A stretch of DNA of 64,000 nucleotides from contig OMZY01000018.1 of NCBI GenBank assembly GCA_900315675.1, positions 30,306 through 94,305 on the forward strand, given 5' to 3'. The position numbers were made by a program, and so were the translations under genes. Position 1 is the stretch's first letter; each line of letters begins with the position of its first letter. Below, in pieces: positions 33,388-42,204 of this stretch. The stretch comes from an uncultured Eubacteriales bacterium. Lineage in GTDB: Bacteria; Bacillota; Clostridia; Christensenellales; Aristaeellaceae. The notes under the pieces are model-generated. The model saw nothing but the letters and a program-made list of their open reading frames with translations, searched no databases and was not told where the DNA came from.

Positions 33388-35673
33388 ATGAGAAAAAGCA
33401 TCTGCCTGAATGACGGCTGGCGGTTCCATCTCGGGGACGCTGCCGATGCGTACTATATGGGTTATGACGACCGGGGCTGGCGGCAGGTGACCGTTCCCCA
33501 TGACTGGGCGGTGGAGCATCCTTTTGATCCCTGCTGGGCCAGCGGCACGGGCTATCTTCCCGGCGGCGTCGGCTGGTACCGGGGGCATTTCTGCCTGGAC
33601 GGGGAGGACGCCGCCCGCAGGGTCCGCGTCACCTTTGAGGGCGTCTACAAGCGCGCCCGGGTCTGGATCAACAGCAATTACCTCGGGCAGCATGCCTACG
33701 GCTATACCGGTTTTTCCTTTGACATCAGTGAATTCGTCCGTCCCGGGGAGAATGTGATCGCCGTCCGGGTGGATCACAGCGAGGTAGCGGATTCCCGCTG
33801 GTACACCGGTTCCGGAATCGACCGGCCGGTGAAACTGACGGTGACGGATCCGGTCTGCTTTCAGGAGCACGGAGTTTTTGCCGTGACCGAGGCGGACGAC
33901 GGAGAGGAAGCACTGATCCGGATCCGGTATGAAACGGAGGGAGCGGACGCGGTGCGCTTCGCCCTGCTGGACGCGGAGGGACAGACCGCCGCGGAAGGAA
34001 AGGCGGAGGGCGCGAAGGGCTGCCTGCGGCTGCAGGCGGTTTCTCCCCGGCGCTGGAGTCCGGCGGATCCCTTCCTGTACACACTGTGCGGCGAAGCGGA
34101 AAAGAACGGAACGGTCTGCGACCGGATGGAGATTCCCTTCGGCGTCCGCACGGCCGTCTTTGACGCGGATAAGGGTTTCTTCCTCAACGGAGAGAACATG
34201 AAGCTCAAAGGCGTCTGCGTGCATCATGACGCGGGCTGCCTGGGCGCCGCGGTGCCGGAAAGCGTATGGCGGATCCGTCTGGAAAAGCTGAAGGCCATGG
34301 GCTGCAACGCCCTGCGGACCGCGCACAACCCGCCGGATCCGGATCTGCTGGACCTGTGCGACCGGCTGGGCTTCCTGGTGATGGACGAGGCCTTCGACGA
34401 GTGGGAAGGTATCAAGAATAAATGGTGGCAGGGGCATAACGTCTATCCGCCCAAGCATTTCGGCTACGCGGAGGATTTTCCCCAGTGGCATGAGCAGGAT
34501 CTGCGCGCCATGGTGGAGCGGGACAGGAACCATCCCTGCGTGATCCTCTGGAGCATCGGCAATGAAATCGACTATCCCAACGATCCGTACGTGACGCCCC
34601 TGTTCAAGGAGGTGCTGGGCAACAACGACGCCAATAAGCCCCTGGCGGAGCGTCTGTATGATAACCGGAAACCGGACGCGGGCCGCCTGGCGAAGGTGGC
34701 GGCGGAGCTGACGGCGCAGGTGCACGCCCTGGATGACAGCCGGCCGGTGACCAGCGCCCTGAGCTTTCCGGAACTGAGCAACCGTACCGGCTACGCGGAC
34801 GCCCTGGACCTGGCGGGTTACAACTACCGGGAGCAGTTCTACGAGGAGGATCATAAGGCCTATCCCGGCCGGGTGATCCTGGGCAGTGAGAACAGCCACG
34901 ATCCGGCGGCCTGGCGGGCGGTGACGGAGCATGAATTTATGGCGGGCCAGTTCCTCTGGACCGGCGTGGATTTCCTGGGCGAATGCCCCGGCTGGCCGAA
35001 GCGTATCAGCCAGGCGGGCGCCCTGGATCTGCGGGGAAAGGAGAAACCCCTGTATGCCCAGCGCCTGGCGCTGTGGACCAAAGACCCGGTGATCCGCATT
35101 GCCGTGGGTCCCGGGGAGGAGGAACACGATTCCGGCGCCTGGGGTGAATGCTTCCGCTGGCAGGGCGTTCCCGGGGAGAAGAAACGGGTTTCCTGCTATA
35201 CCAACGGCGGTGCGGCGGAACTGTTCCTGAACGGAAAGAGCCTGGGAAAGAAGACGCTGAAGGAAGAGGACGGCGGCCGGGCTGTATGGGTCATCCCGTA
35301 TGAGGAGGGAGTCCTGGAAGTAAAAACAGAGGGCGCTTCCGACCTGCTGGCTACGCCTGCAAAGGCCTGCAGCCTGAAGTGGATCCGGAATGCTTCACAG
35401 CCCGGAGAGGACGTGATCCAGCTGGAAGCGGTGCTGCTGGACAAAGACGGCCGGCCAGCGCAGGACGAAGTGATCCGCTGCCAGGTGCTGGGAGACGTGG
35501 AAATCCTGGGCATGGAGAACGGCCTGCCGGATGACCTGACGCCCTATACCGAGCGCTTCCGCACGACCGGGGAAGGCACCCTGACCGTATACCTGCGGAA
35601 AGGGAAGAGCGAAGGCAAAACCCTGGTATATGCCAGGACAGACAGCGGACTGGAAGCGGAGTACAGAATGTAA
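33388..35673 (+). CDS. Glycoside hydrolase family 2 protein (beta-galactosidase/glucuronidase type)
   Basis: A 761-residue cytoplasmic enzyme that hydrolyses terminal beta-glycosides. Domains in order: jelly-roll sugar-binding (1-155), immunoglobulin-like (156-255), TIM barrel (256-545) and C-terminal beta domains. SIGNEI holds the acid/base E393, and VILGSENSH the nucleophile E501. FNRTAHNPP-like motif reads LRTAHNPPDPDLLDLCDRLG. A ribosome site AAAGGAG precedes the ATG. As the last gene of the LacI-controlled importer unit, it probably cleaves the imported oligosaccharide; the exact sugar cannot be told. Confidence 0.92.
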   Translation: MRKSICLNDGWRFHLGDAADAYYMGYDDRGWRQVTVPHDWAVEHPFDPCWASGTGYLPGGVGWYRGHFCLDGEDAARRVRVTFEGVYKRARVWINSNYLGQHAYGYTGFSFDISEFVRPGENVIAVRVDHSEVADSRWYTGSGIDRPVKLTVTDPVCFQEHGVFAVTEADDGEEALIRIRYETEGADAVRFALLDAEGQTAAEGKAEGAKGCLRLQAVSPRRWSPADPFLYTLCGEAEKNGTVCDRMEIPFGVRTAVFDADKGFFLNGENMKLKGVCVHHDAGCLGAAVPESVWRIRLEKLKAMGCNALRTAHNPPDPDLLDLCDRLGFLVMDEAFDEWEGIKNKWWQGHNVYPPKHFGYAEDFPQWHEQDLRAMVERDRNHPCVILWSIGNEIDYPNDPYVTPLFKEVLGNNDANKPLAERLYDNRKPDAGRLAKVAAELTAQVHALDDSRPVTSALSFPELSNRTGYADALDLAGYNYREQFYEEDHKAYPGRVILGSENSHDPAAWRAVTEHEFMAGQFLWTGVDFLGECPGWPKRISQAGALDLRGKEKPLYAQRLALWTKDPVIRIAVGPGEEEHDSGAWGECFRWQGVPGEKKRVSCYTNGGAAELFLNGKSLGKKTLKEEDGGRAVWVIPYEEGVLEVKTEGASDLLATPAKACSLKWIRNASQPGEDVIQLEAVLLDKDGRPAQDEVIRCQVLGDVEILGMENGLPDDLTPYTERFRTTGEGTLTVYLRKGKSEGKTLVYARTDSGLEAEYRM

Positions 35674-35674
35674 A

Positions 35675-35928
35675 TTGAATTCATAATTCAGAATTATGAA
35701 TTCAGAATTAATACTGCCGCCGGGCGCATCGGAGGTTTGGTTTTGGCAGTAGAGGCTATGGAGAACGGGAAGATGACAGCAGGGACGGGGTAAAGGTCAA
35801 ACTTCTCATGACATTAACCCCGTCCCTCTTGTCAACTTCCCGCCAGGCAAGGTGAGCATTCTGCTTTTTTTGCGGGAGGTTTTGAGAGCCGGAAGACTAT
35901 ATCATTATGAATTGTGAATTATGAATTG
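35675..35928. repeat. Two facing heptamer arrays flanking a palindromic remnant
   Basis: AATTCAT/AATTCAG units at 35675-35711 face AATTATG/AATTGTG units at 35898-35928, which start at a TATATCATT boundary. The remnant element at 35767-35841 lies between. No gene is present in this gap. Confidence 0.8.
35767..35841. repeat. Decayed copy of the GGGACGGGG palindromic element
   Basis: Arms 35767-35790 and 35818-35841 are imperfect reverse complements sharing GGGACGGGG and a TGACA/TGTCA segment with the intact element at 9357-9455. Confidence 0.7.
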
Positions 35929-35929
35929 C

Positions 35930-35972
35930 AAATAAAGACATCCGCTTCCATTCGGAAGCGGATGTTCTTTAT
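35930..35972 (-). terminator. Terminator of the citrate-synthase-like gene
   Basis: CATCCGCTTCC-ATTC-GGAAGCGGATG (35939-35964), extended by AAATAAAG/CTTTATTT arms, overlaps the stop codon and has a T-rich 3' side on the reverse strand. Confidence 0.8.
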
Positions 35973-37363
35973 TTGCTTTTGTGGAACAGCAGCCGTTCGT
36001 ACCGGTCCTTGTCGCAGCGGCGGACCATAACTTCCAGCTCCTCGTCGCCCATGACCGTGTTGCGGCCCTTGGCGTAGAGTTCGTCTACGCGGGCGCGCAT
36101 ATCGATGATCAGCGGATCGGTCTTGTCGATGGTGTTGTCGCCGGTCAGGCGGAAGTAGTTGTTCAGCCAGTGGGCAATGGAGGCGGTGCCGCCGCGGCTG
36201 TCAACAGCCACGGAAGCGGGCCGGTTCAGCAGCTTGGCGGTGTTGAAGATGTTGTAGATCTCTTCGTCCTTCAGCATGCCGTCGGCATGGATACCGGCGC
36301 GGGTCACGTTGAAGTGGCGGCCGACGAAGGGCTGCCGCGGGCTGATTTCCAGGCCGATTTCCCGCTCCATGTAGTCCGCGATTTCGGTGATGGCGGTCAG
36401 GTCCATGCCGCCGTCATCGCCGCGCAGGCTCTGGTATTCAATCGCCATGGCTTCCAGCGGGCAGTTGCCGGTGCGCTCACCGATGCCCAGCAGGCTGCAG
36501 TTGATGCTGGAGCAGCCGTGCAGCCAGGCGGTGGCGGCGTTGGAAACCACTTTGTAGAAGTCGTTGTGGCCGTGCCACTCCAGCTGTTCGGAGGGCACTT
36601 CGGCGTAATGCCGCAGGCCGTAGATGATACCCTGTACGCTGCGGGGCAGCGCGGTACCGGGATAGCTGACGCCGTAACCCATGGTATCGCAGGCACGGAT
36701 CTTGATCGGGATACCGCTTTCACGGCTCAGGTCCATCAGGGCGCCGGCGAAGGGAACCACGAAGCCGTAGAAGTCGGCCCGGGTGATGTCCTCAAAGTGG
36801 CAGCGGGGACGGATGCCGTATTCCAGGGCGGATTTGACGATACCCAGGTATTTGTCCATGGCCTGACGGCGGGTCAGGTGCATTTTGTTGAAAATATGAT
36901 AGTCGCTGCAGGAAACCAGCACGCCGGTTTCGGCGACGCCGGCCTGCTTGACCAGTTCAAAGTCCTTTTCATTGGCCCGGATCCAGGTGGTGATTTCCGG
37001 GAACTTCAGGCCCGCGTCCTGGCACAGGTGCAGCGCCTTCTGGTCGTTTTCCGTGTAGAGGAAGAACTCGCTCTGGCGCACCATGCCCTTGGGTCCGCCC
37101 AGGCGGCTCATGAGCTTGAACAGGTGCAGGATCTGTTCCGGCGTGAAGGGGCTGACGCTCTGCTGGCCGTCACGGAAGGTGGTATCGGTCATCCAGATCT
37201 CATCGGGCATCTGCATGGGAACATGACGGAGGTTGAAGGCAACCTTCGGTACATGGTCATAGTCATAGATTTCCCGGTACAGGTTGGGTTCCGCCACGTC
37301 CTGCAGGTTGTAGCGGTACTTGGACTGCATCAGCAGGTTCACGGTGTTGTCAAAACTCAGCAT
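35969..37363 (-). CDS. Re-citrate synthase-like / homocitrate-isopropylmalate synthase family enzyme
   Basis: A 464-residue TIM-barrel aldol-type synthase. MTDTTFRDGQQS (58-69) is the metal-binding start of the barrel, and RCHFEDITRADFYGFVV, CDTMGYGV, EWHGHNDF and TRAGIHADG complete the family signatures. The pattern fits the clostridial Re-citrate synthase group, which condenses oxaloacetate and acetyl-CoA in anaerobes without the usual GltA and would feed glutamate synthesis. 2-isopropylmalate or homocitrate synthase is the alternative. GGAG lies 9 nt before the ATG. It is a single-gene unit. Confidence 0.75.
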   Translation of the reverse strand: MLSFDNTVNLLMQSKYRYNLQDVAEPNLYREIYDYDHVPKVAFNLRHVPMQMPDEIWMTDTTFRDGQQSVSPFTPEQILHLFKLMSRLGGPKGMVRQSEFFLYTENDQKALHLCQDAGLKFPEITTWIRANEKDFELVKQAGVAETGVLVSCSDYHIFNKMHLTRRQAMDKYLGIVKSALEYGIRPRCHFEDITRADFYGFVVPFAGALMDLSRESGIPIKIRACDTMGYGVSYPGTALPRSVQGIIYGLRHYAEVPSEQLEWHGHNDFYKVVSNAATAWLHGCSSINCSLLGIGERTGNCPLEAMAIEYQSLRGDDGGMDLTAITEIADYMEREIGLEISPRQPFVGRHFNVTRAGIHADGMLKDEEIYNIFNTAKLLNRPASVAVDSRGGTASIAHWLNNYFRLTGDNTIDKTDPLIIDMRARVDELYAKGRNTVMGDEELEVMVRRCDKDRYERLLFHKSK

Positions 37364-37398
37364 ACGCGATCACTCCGGTTTCTGTATACAATGCGCTC

Positions 37399-37427
37399 AT
37401 TATAGTCTCAAAGTTTCGGAAACTCAA
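37399..37427 (-). promoter_or_regulatory. Sigma-A promoter of the citrate-synthase-like gene
   Basis: On the reverse strand TTGAGT (37427-37422), 17 bp, TATAAT (37404-37399), about 35 bp before the start codon. Confidence 0.8.
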
Positions 37428-37473
37428 GCAAAGAACAAAAAGAACACCAAAATGAGCATGTTGGTTTAATCAT

Positions 37474-37514
37474 TTATCATTGTGCATTATGCATTGTGCA
37501 TTGTGCATTGAATT
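37474..37514. repeat. Heptamer array, ATTGTGC type
   Basis: About five ATTGTGC/ATTATGC units after a TTATCATT boundary, followed by AATTAAACAGAATC and its inverse, which together form a small palindrome. Confidence 0.75.
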
Positions 37515-37535
37515 AAACAGAATCAGGGATTCTGT

Positions 37536-38438
37536 TTAATTGAGTTCTTCTGTTTCGGGCTCCTTCGGGGCTTTTTCCCCGCTGCGAAGGAACAGGTAGA
37601 ACACGGCTACGGAGCAGCCCATGTATACGCTGATGGCCAGGCCGGCCAGCATCTGGACCAGCAGGGAAAGGGTGCCGGTGAAGAGGGAGGAAAGCGTCAT
37701 GGCCAGCAGGTGCCACAGCAGGAAACCGATCAGCAGGAAGAACAGATCCTTCTTTTTGTCCTTCATCAGTTCCTTGCTCTGCCGGATGCAGTCCAGGATC
37801 CGGGTCTGCGGTTCATCCGCCATGATGAACTCCGACAGGGCGTAACGCAGGGCGGCCATGCCGCCGGGAATAATAATCAGAAGCATGACCGGCAGGGTCA
37901 TGTTATAGCTGCGCTGCAGGGCGGCCAGCTGGGCGTTGATGTCTCCGGACTGATAAACCGGCAGCAGCAGGTATACGGACAGGGCAATCCCGGGAAGCAT
38001 CCACAGCAGGATCTTCAGGATGACCAGCAGCTGCAGGGCGATCGCCCGGAAGAACTGATTCATCCGGCACAGTACGGTGCTGACCGGATCCTCCAGGCCG
38101 CGTACCCGGTTCATGAGCCACCGGTACATGCCCAGCGTGAGACACGGGGTGATCAGCCAGGCAAGCAGCTCCAGGCCGCGCATGGTCCAGAAAGCGGTGC
38201 TGCCCATGATGGAATCAATTTCCTTGAGCAGCTGCTGCTGGGGAATGAGTCCGTCCCGGGAGGAGGAGATCAGCACGCTTTGCAGCCGGCTGGCCAGGTC
38301 ATTGCCGGTGAAGGCGGAAAAACCCTGCATCAGCAGCGTGGGAAGATTGACGATCAGCGCGATCAGCAGGGCTGTCTGCCAGTGGCCTTTCAGTACGGAA
38401 CGGGCCTTCAGGCGGAATAGTCCGGAAGGGTAGAACAT
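37536..38438 (-). CDS. DUF975-like integral membrane protein
   Basis: A 300-residue protein with about six membrane segments. The N-terminus FRLKARSVLKGHWQTAL (6-22) and the amphipathic loop ahead of the last helices resemble the DUF975 family of Firmicutes, whose role is unknown. The tail is acidic. I chose the ATG at 38438 because GGAG lies 8 nt upstream; the frame extends to 38492 but would overlap a terminator hairpin. It follows the parvulin gene in the same direction but is separated from it by that terminator. Confidence 0.7.
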   Translation of the reverse strand: MFYPSGLFRLKARSVLKGHWQTALLIALIVNLPTLLMQGFSAFTGNDLASRLQSVLISSSRDGLIPQQQLLKEIDSIMGSTAFWTMRGLELLAWLITPCLTLGMYRWLMNRVRGLEDPVSTVLCRMNQFFRAIALQLLVILKILLWMLPGIALSVYLLLPVYQSGDINAQLAALQRSYNMTLPVMLLIIIPGGMAALRYALSEFIMADEPQTRILDCIRQSKELMKDKKKDLFFLLIGFLLWHLLAMTLSSLFTGTLSLLVQMLAGLAISVYMGCSVAVFYLFLRSGEKAPKEPETEELN

Positions 38439-38463
38439 GGGAGAATCTCCTTCATAAAAGCAA

Positions 38464-38489
38464 AAGGGGATGCCTTGCGGCATCCCCTT
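38464..38489 (-). terminator. Terminator of the parvulin lipoprotein gene
   Basis: An 11-bp perfect stem (38464-38474 with 38479-38489) with a 4-nt loop is followed on the reverse strand by TTTTGCTTTT. Confidence 0.85.
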
Positions 38490-38499
38490 CATGCATTGG

Positions 38500-39879
38500 T
38501 CAGTCTTTCAGGGCATTCAGGTCAACCTTGATGCCGGCTTCTTCCACCCACTGCGCTTTGGCGGTCTTATAAGCGTCATCCTGTTTCGCGGTGAGCAGAG
38601 CGGAGGAAATGGATTCCTTCACAGCGTCCAGGGCCACAGGACCTTCGGCCTCGTCGCCTTCATAGCGGATGATGTAGTATCCGTAGTCGTTTCCTTTTAC
38701 TTTGCCGCTGTAATCTCCGGGCTTGGCCAGGGCCATGGCGGCTTCCACAAAGGCGGGGTCGAAGCCGGTCATATCGGCGGCAACGGCGTAGCCCTTTTCA
38801 TTGTTCTTCATGCCGGGATCTTCGTTCTTTTCATCCATCAGCTTCTGCCAGTCGGCGCCTTCGGCCAGCTGGGCCAGGATGGCGTCGGTGTCTTCATCGA
38901 TGTTGGCGAAAGCTTTGTCAGTGGCGTCTTCCAGAGCCTTGGCGGCAGCCTGCACGGCCTTGTCGGCTTCGTCCAGTTCCTGCTTGGCGGCGGTCAGGGA
39001 TTCTTCGGTCTTGGCCTTGTCTTCCTCGGTGATACCTTCGGCGTCCAGGGTGGACTGGAGAGAATCAACCTTGGCCTGGGCGGTGGACAGGGCGGTGTTG
39101 GCTTCAGTCTGCGCGGTCTTGGCGCTGCTGATGGCGGTCTGGTCTTCTGCCTTGAACTTGACCAGGATCTGCTTCACGCGGCGGATGCCGGCGGGAGTGT
39201 AATACAGGGTGGAACCGCTGTTCGCGGCGGAAGCCCAGGAACCGGCATTTTCAGCATAGGAAGTTTTGTTGGCTTCCACTTTGCTGTCATAGTCAACCTG
39301 GATTTCTTCGTCGGAAACTGTGATATCCTTTACGGCATAATCCTTCAGTTTCTTGTCGATCTCGTTCTTTTTCGCGACTTCGGTCAGCGTATCAATGTTG
39401 ATATTCTGCTCGGCCAGCAGATCTTCGACGAACTTGGCGACTTCTTCCTCGCTCTTGCCTTCCAGCGCGCTCTGGTTCAGGAGTTCGGCATAGTTCTTAT
39501 TGAGATCCAGTTCCTCCTGGGCGGCGGCTTTGACGGATTCAAGCTCTTCATCGGTCAGCTGATCCAGTCCCAGTTCCTTGGCCTTTGCGGTCAGGGCAAG
39601 GTCTTCTTTCAGGCCGTTAATAGCGGCGTCCTGAGCCATGGAGATAACGTTTTTATCTGTGGTATCAACCCTCTGGCCATAATACATATACATGTTGGAA
39701 GCGTACTGTGCCAGATAATTTTCGATCTGGGATTTAACTTCCTTTTTTGTGATGACCTGGTCACCCATCCGGATGATTTCGGTGGCGTCATCCACGGCCT
39801 GGTCTTTGACAATCAGGTTACAGCCGCTCAGCAGCAGGACAGCGGCCATCATGAGTGCAAGAAGAGCTTTTTTACGCAT
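38500..39879 (-). CDS. PrsA/SurA-type peptidyl-prolyl isomerase lipoprotein with coiled-coil insert
   Basis: A 459-residue lipoprotein foldase that should help exported proteins fold outside the membrane. The signal peptide ends in lipobox LLSGC (C20). A SurA-like N-terminal helical domain (30-200) is followed by a parvulin domain that starts RVKQILVKF near 235 and ends GYYIIRYEG near 415. Between its first strand and the rest lies an 80-90 residue Ala/Glu/Lys coiled coil (TAQTEANTALSTAQAKVDSL and on), unusual for the fold. GGAGA lies 7 nt before the ATG at 39879. Confidence 0.88.
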   Translation of the reverse strand: MRKKALLALMMAAVLLLSGCNLIVKDQAVDDATEIIRMGDQVITKKEVKSQIENYLAQYASNMYMYYGQRVDTTDKNVISMAQDAAINGLKEDLALTAKAKELGLDQLTDEELESVKAAAQEELDLNKNYAELLNQSALEGKSEEEVAKFVEDLLAEQNINIDTLTEVAKKNEIDKKLKDYAVKDITVSDEEIQVDYDSKVEANKTSYAENAGSWASAANSGSTLYYTPAGIRRVKQILVKFKAEDQTAISSAKTAQTEANTALSTAQAKVDSLQSTLDAEGITEEDKAKTEESLTAAKQELDEADKAVQAAAKALEDATDKAFANIDEDTDAILAQLAEGADWQKLMDEKNEDPGMKNNEKGYAVAADMTGFDPAFVEAAMALAKPGDYSGKVKGNDYGYYIIRYEGDEAEGPVALDAVKESISSALLTAKQDDAYKTAKAQWVEEAGIKVDLNALKD

Positions 39880-39999
39880 AGGAATCTCTCCGTTCATATC
39901 TAGTCTTTGGGAACACTTCCAATATTATAACAAAGCGGACAGGTGCAGGCAAGCGAAAAAACGGGGATAAGGAAAAAATACAGCAAAGAACCTGAAAGG

Positions 40000-40028
40000 T
40001 TTTCATGTGTTGTGTTTTGTGATATAAT
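40000..40028 (+). promoter_or_regulatory. Promoter of the 40.1-kb secreted-protein gene
   Basis: TTTTCA (40000-40005), 17 bp, TATAAT (40023-40028). The -10 sits inside the 15-bp palindrome TGTGATATAATCACA, so a repressor site could overlap it. Confidence 0.65.
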
Positions 40029-40073
40029 CACATATATATTCTGCCATTCGTTAAAATTGAAAGGAGAAACACC

Positions 40074-41195
40074 ATGAAGAAAATCACAGCCCTTTTGCTG
40101 GCACTGTGCATGCTGCTGGCGATCACTCCTGTTCTGTCCGAGGACAGCCCTGCCGGAAACTGGTATATGTCCCTGGCGGATGTTACGCTTGGATACATCC
40201 TGCTCAATGAAGACGGTTCGGCAGTTGTGAATATAGCGTCCAAGGAAGACATGCAGGGAACCTGGACGGGTGACGGGGAAACCGTGACCATCACCATCAA
40301 CGGTGAAGGCCTGGATTTCGCCTATGACGGCGCTTCCCTCAGCAGCTCTCAGTTCCCGCTTGCCCTGACCCGGGAAGAGGGAAAACTGCCCATGACGCTG
40401 ATTGCCAGCGTGATGAACGGTGAGGAATATACCCTGCCGGAAGGCGTGACCGATCTGGAAGTAATGTCCATTGCCATGAACTTCATGGCTGAGTATGCAA
40501 AGATCGTACAGAACATGGGCGGCGAAAGCAGCATCGGAGGGACCGACGGCGGCGCGGCACTTTCCAGATCCGCCAAAGCAACCGTCCTGAAGGAAAACTT
40601 CAAGATTGTGGAGAGCTACAGCGGCTATAACGGACTGTACATCGCCAAGATCAAGAACGAAACGGAATCCCCCATGTTTGTGACGGACGGCAGCATGCAG
40701 CTGACGGACAAGGACGGCAAGACTGTGGGCGAAGCCAAATACATGTATCCCACCGGATCCCAGTACCTGGAGCCCGGTGAAGTCACCTTCGTTGCCATGC
40801 AGGCGGATCTGGAAGAGGACATTGAAGTCAACGTGGCAAAGCATGTGAATACCAAATTCGATTCCTATCAGGATACCGACTTTGCCGTGACCGTGGAAAA
40901 CCCCACCTACGTTAAGGGCACCGGCGAATATGACAACGACACCATGCGGGTGACCGTGGTCAACGATTCCGATGAACCCCTGGCCGGGATCCAGGCAGTG
41001 CTCGTGCTGGAAGACGCGGACGGCAACCTGCTGTTCATCACCACTGAGTCCCTGTACCGCTATGAACTGGGACCGCATAGCTCCCTGACCCTGGTTTCCT
41101 CCGTGGACAACAAGATCCGCGATTACTGCACAAAGAACGGCATTGAGCCGACCACCGTGGAAGCCTATGCCTGGGTTGAAAACAGAAGCTGGTAA
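40074..41195 (+). CDS. Secreted protein with N-terminal lipocalin-like domain, function unknown
   Basis: A 373-residue exported protein with a signal peptide (1-22, ending PVLS). Residues 26-105 (AGNWYMSLADVTLGYILLNEDG...) resemble the repeated domain of the converging gene at 41271-41966, pointing to a shared ancestor. Residues 185-373 form a beta-rich domain (VEVNVAKHVNTKF, then TMRVTVVNDSDEPLAGIQAV) similar in style to FxLYD-type extracellular domains. No enzyme motif is seen. AAAGGAG precedes the ATG. Confidence 0.75.
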   Translation: MKKITALLLALCMLLAITPVLSEDSPAGNWYMSLADVTLGYILLNEDGSAVVNIASKEDMQGTWTGDGETVTITINGEGLDFAYDGASLSSSQFPLALTREEGKLPMTLIASVMNGEEYTLPEGVTDLEVMSIAMNFMAEYAKIVQNMGGESSIGGTDGGAALSRSAKATVLKENFKIVESYSGYNGLYIAKIKNETESPMFVTDGSMQLTDKDGKTVGEAKYMYPTGSQYLEPGEVTFVAMQADLEEDIEVNVAKHVNTKFDSYQDTDFAVTVENPTYVKGTGEYDNDTMRVTVVNDSDEPLAGIQAVLVLEDADGNLLFITTESLYRYELGPHSSLTLVSSVDNKIRDYCTKNGIEPTTVEAYAWVENRSW

Positions 41196-41218
41196 GCAAT
41201 CTGAACAATCAGGGATAA

Positions 41219-41260
41219 AAAGAAATTGCCGTGCTCACAGTGAGCACGGCATTTCTTTTA
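41219..41260. terminator. Bidirectional terminator
   Basis: GCCGTGCTCA/TGAGCACGGC (41228-41237 with 41241-41250), flanked by AAAGAAAT and ATTTCTTT, lies between two converging genes. Confidence 0.85.
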
Positions 41261-41270
41261 TCTTTCAGAA

Positions 41271-41966
41271 TCAGGCGGCGGGTTCTTCTGCGGCAGCCTT
41301 GACGAAATACATGGTGGCGCTTGTATCGCCCATAACGGCGGTCAGGGACAGCATACCGTCTTCCAGCATTTCCAGTTTGAGCCCGTAAGAGGTTTCGCCC
41401 AAAGAAACGGACAAGCTGAGGGCACCGTCGGCGAAGGTCAGCGGCAGGGCGTTCGTTCCGAATACCTGGGCCAGGCTGCTTTCACCGGTAAATTTCATGG
41501 TGCTGTTTTCAACCACCAGGCCGGGGAGCGCCTGGCCAGCCAGGGAAGCGTCCACGAGCGTGCCGTTATATCCGATGTACGCGATGTCCCATGTGCCGTC
41601 AAAATCTTCCGCGGCGGCGGCCGTGTTCACTTCCGCAATCTCGTTGGCTTTGGGCATCTCGCGGGTGAAAACCATGGTCATATCTTCGTCGCCCAGCGTG
41701 ATTTTGCCGTCGGCGTAGGTGCCTTCGGCGGGAGAATCTTCGATGGTCACGGTGATCTTTTCACCGTCGAGAACCCAGGTGCCGGAAGCGGCGTTTTCAC
41801 TGCCGGGCATGGTCATTTCCGCGGTTCCGTCTTCGGACAGGTTCATGACCATTGTCACACCGGCCAGGGAAGCGTACCATTCGCCTGCAATGCTGTCTTC
41901 CGCCATCGCGGGAATCATCATGCATGCCATGCACACAACCAGGATCAGAGAGAACAGTTTCCTCAT
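41271..41966 (-). CDS. Secreted lipocalin-like protein, function unknown
   Basis: A 231-residue exported protein with a signal peptide (1-22, ending PAMA). Two related beta-rich units are seen: 25-100 (AGEWYASLAGVTMVMNLSEDG, split as AGEWYASLAG and VTMVMNLSEDG) and 118-225 (DGTWDIAYIGYNGTLV). The first matches the N-terminal domain of the converging gene. It may bind a small ligand or act as a wall protein. It probably has its own promoter at 42031-42059. Confidence 0.72.
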   Translation of the reverse strand: MRKLFSLILVVCMACMMIPAMAEDSIAGEWYASLAGVTMVMNLSEDGTAEMTMPGSENAASGTWVLDGEKITVTIEDSPAEGTYADGKITLGDEDMTMVFTREMPKANEIAEVNTAAAAEDFDGTWDIAYIGYNGTLVDASLAGQALPGLVVENSTMKFTGESSLAQVFGTNALPLTFADGALSLSVSLGETSYGLKLEMLEDGMLSLTAVMGDTSATMYFVKAAAEEPAA

Positions 41967-42030
41967 CAGTTCATTGCTCCTTTGTTTTTTCTTTCATCTG
42001 TCGCACTCATTATGCGAAAAGTCTTTTTTT

Positions 42031-42059
42031 ATCCTACCATATGTTGGAAGATATTGCAA
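42031..42059 (-). promoter_or_regulatory. Probable promoter of the lipocalin-like gene
   Basis: On the reverse strand TTGCAA (42059-42054), 17 bp, TAGGAT (42036-42031). Confidence 0.5.
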
Positions 42060-42204
42060 AAAGGAGCGACGGGAGCAGTGGAGCAAATTGATTGCTTCAG
42101 ATGGGATTTTGCAGGGAATCAAATCTTTCTTTATGGAAAGCAGTAAACTGCATAGTTTCCTCATAGGGTTCCTCCTGAAGCGTGAAACAAAAACCAATTG
42201 TCTC

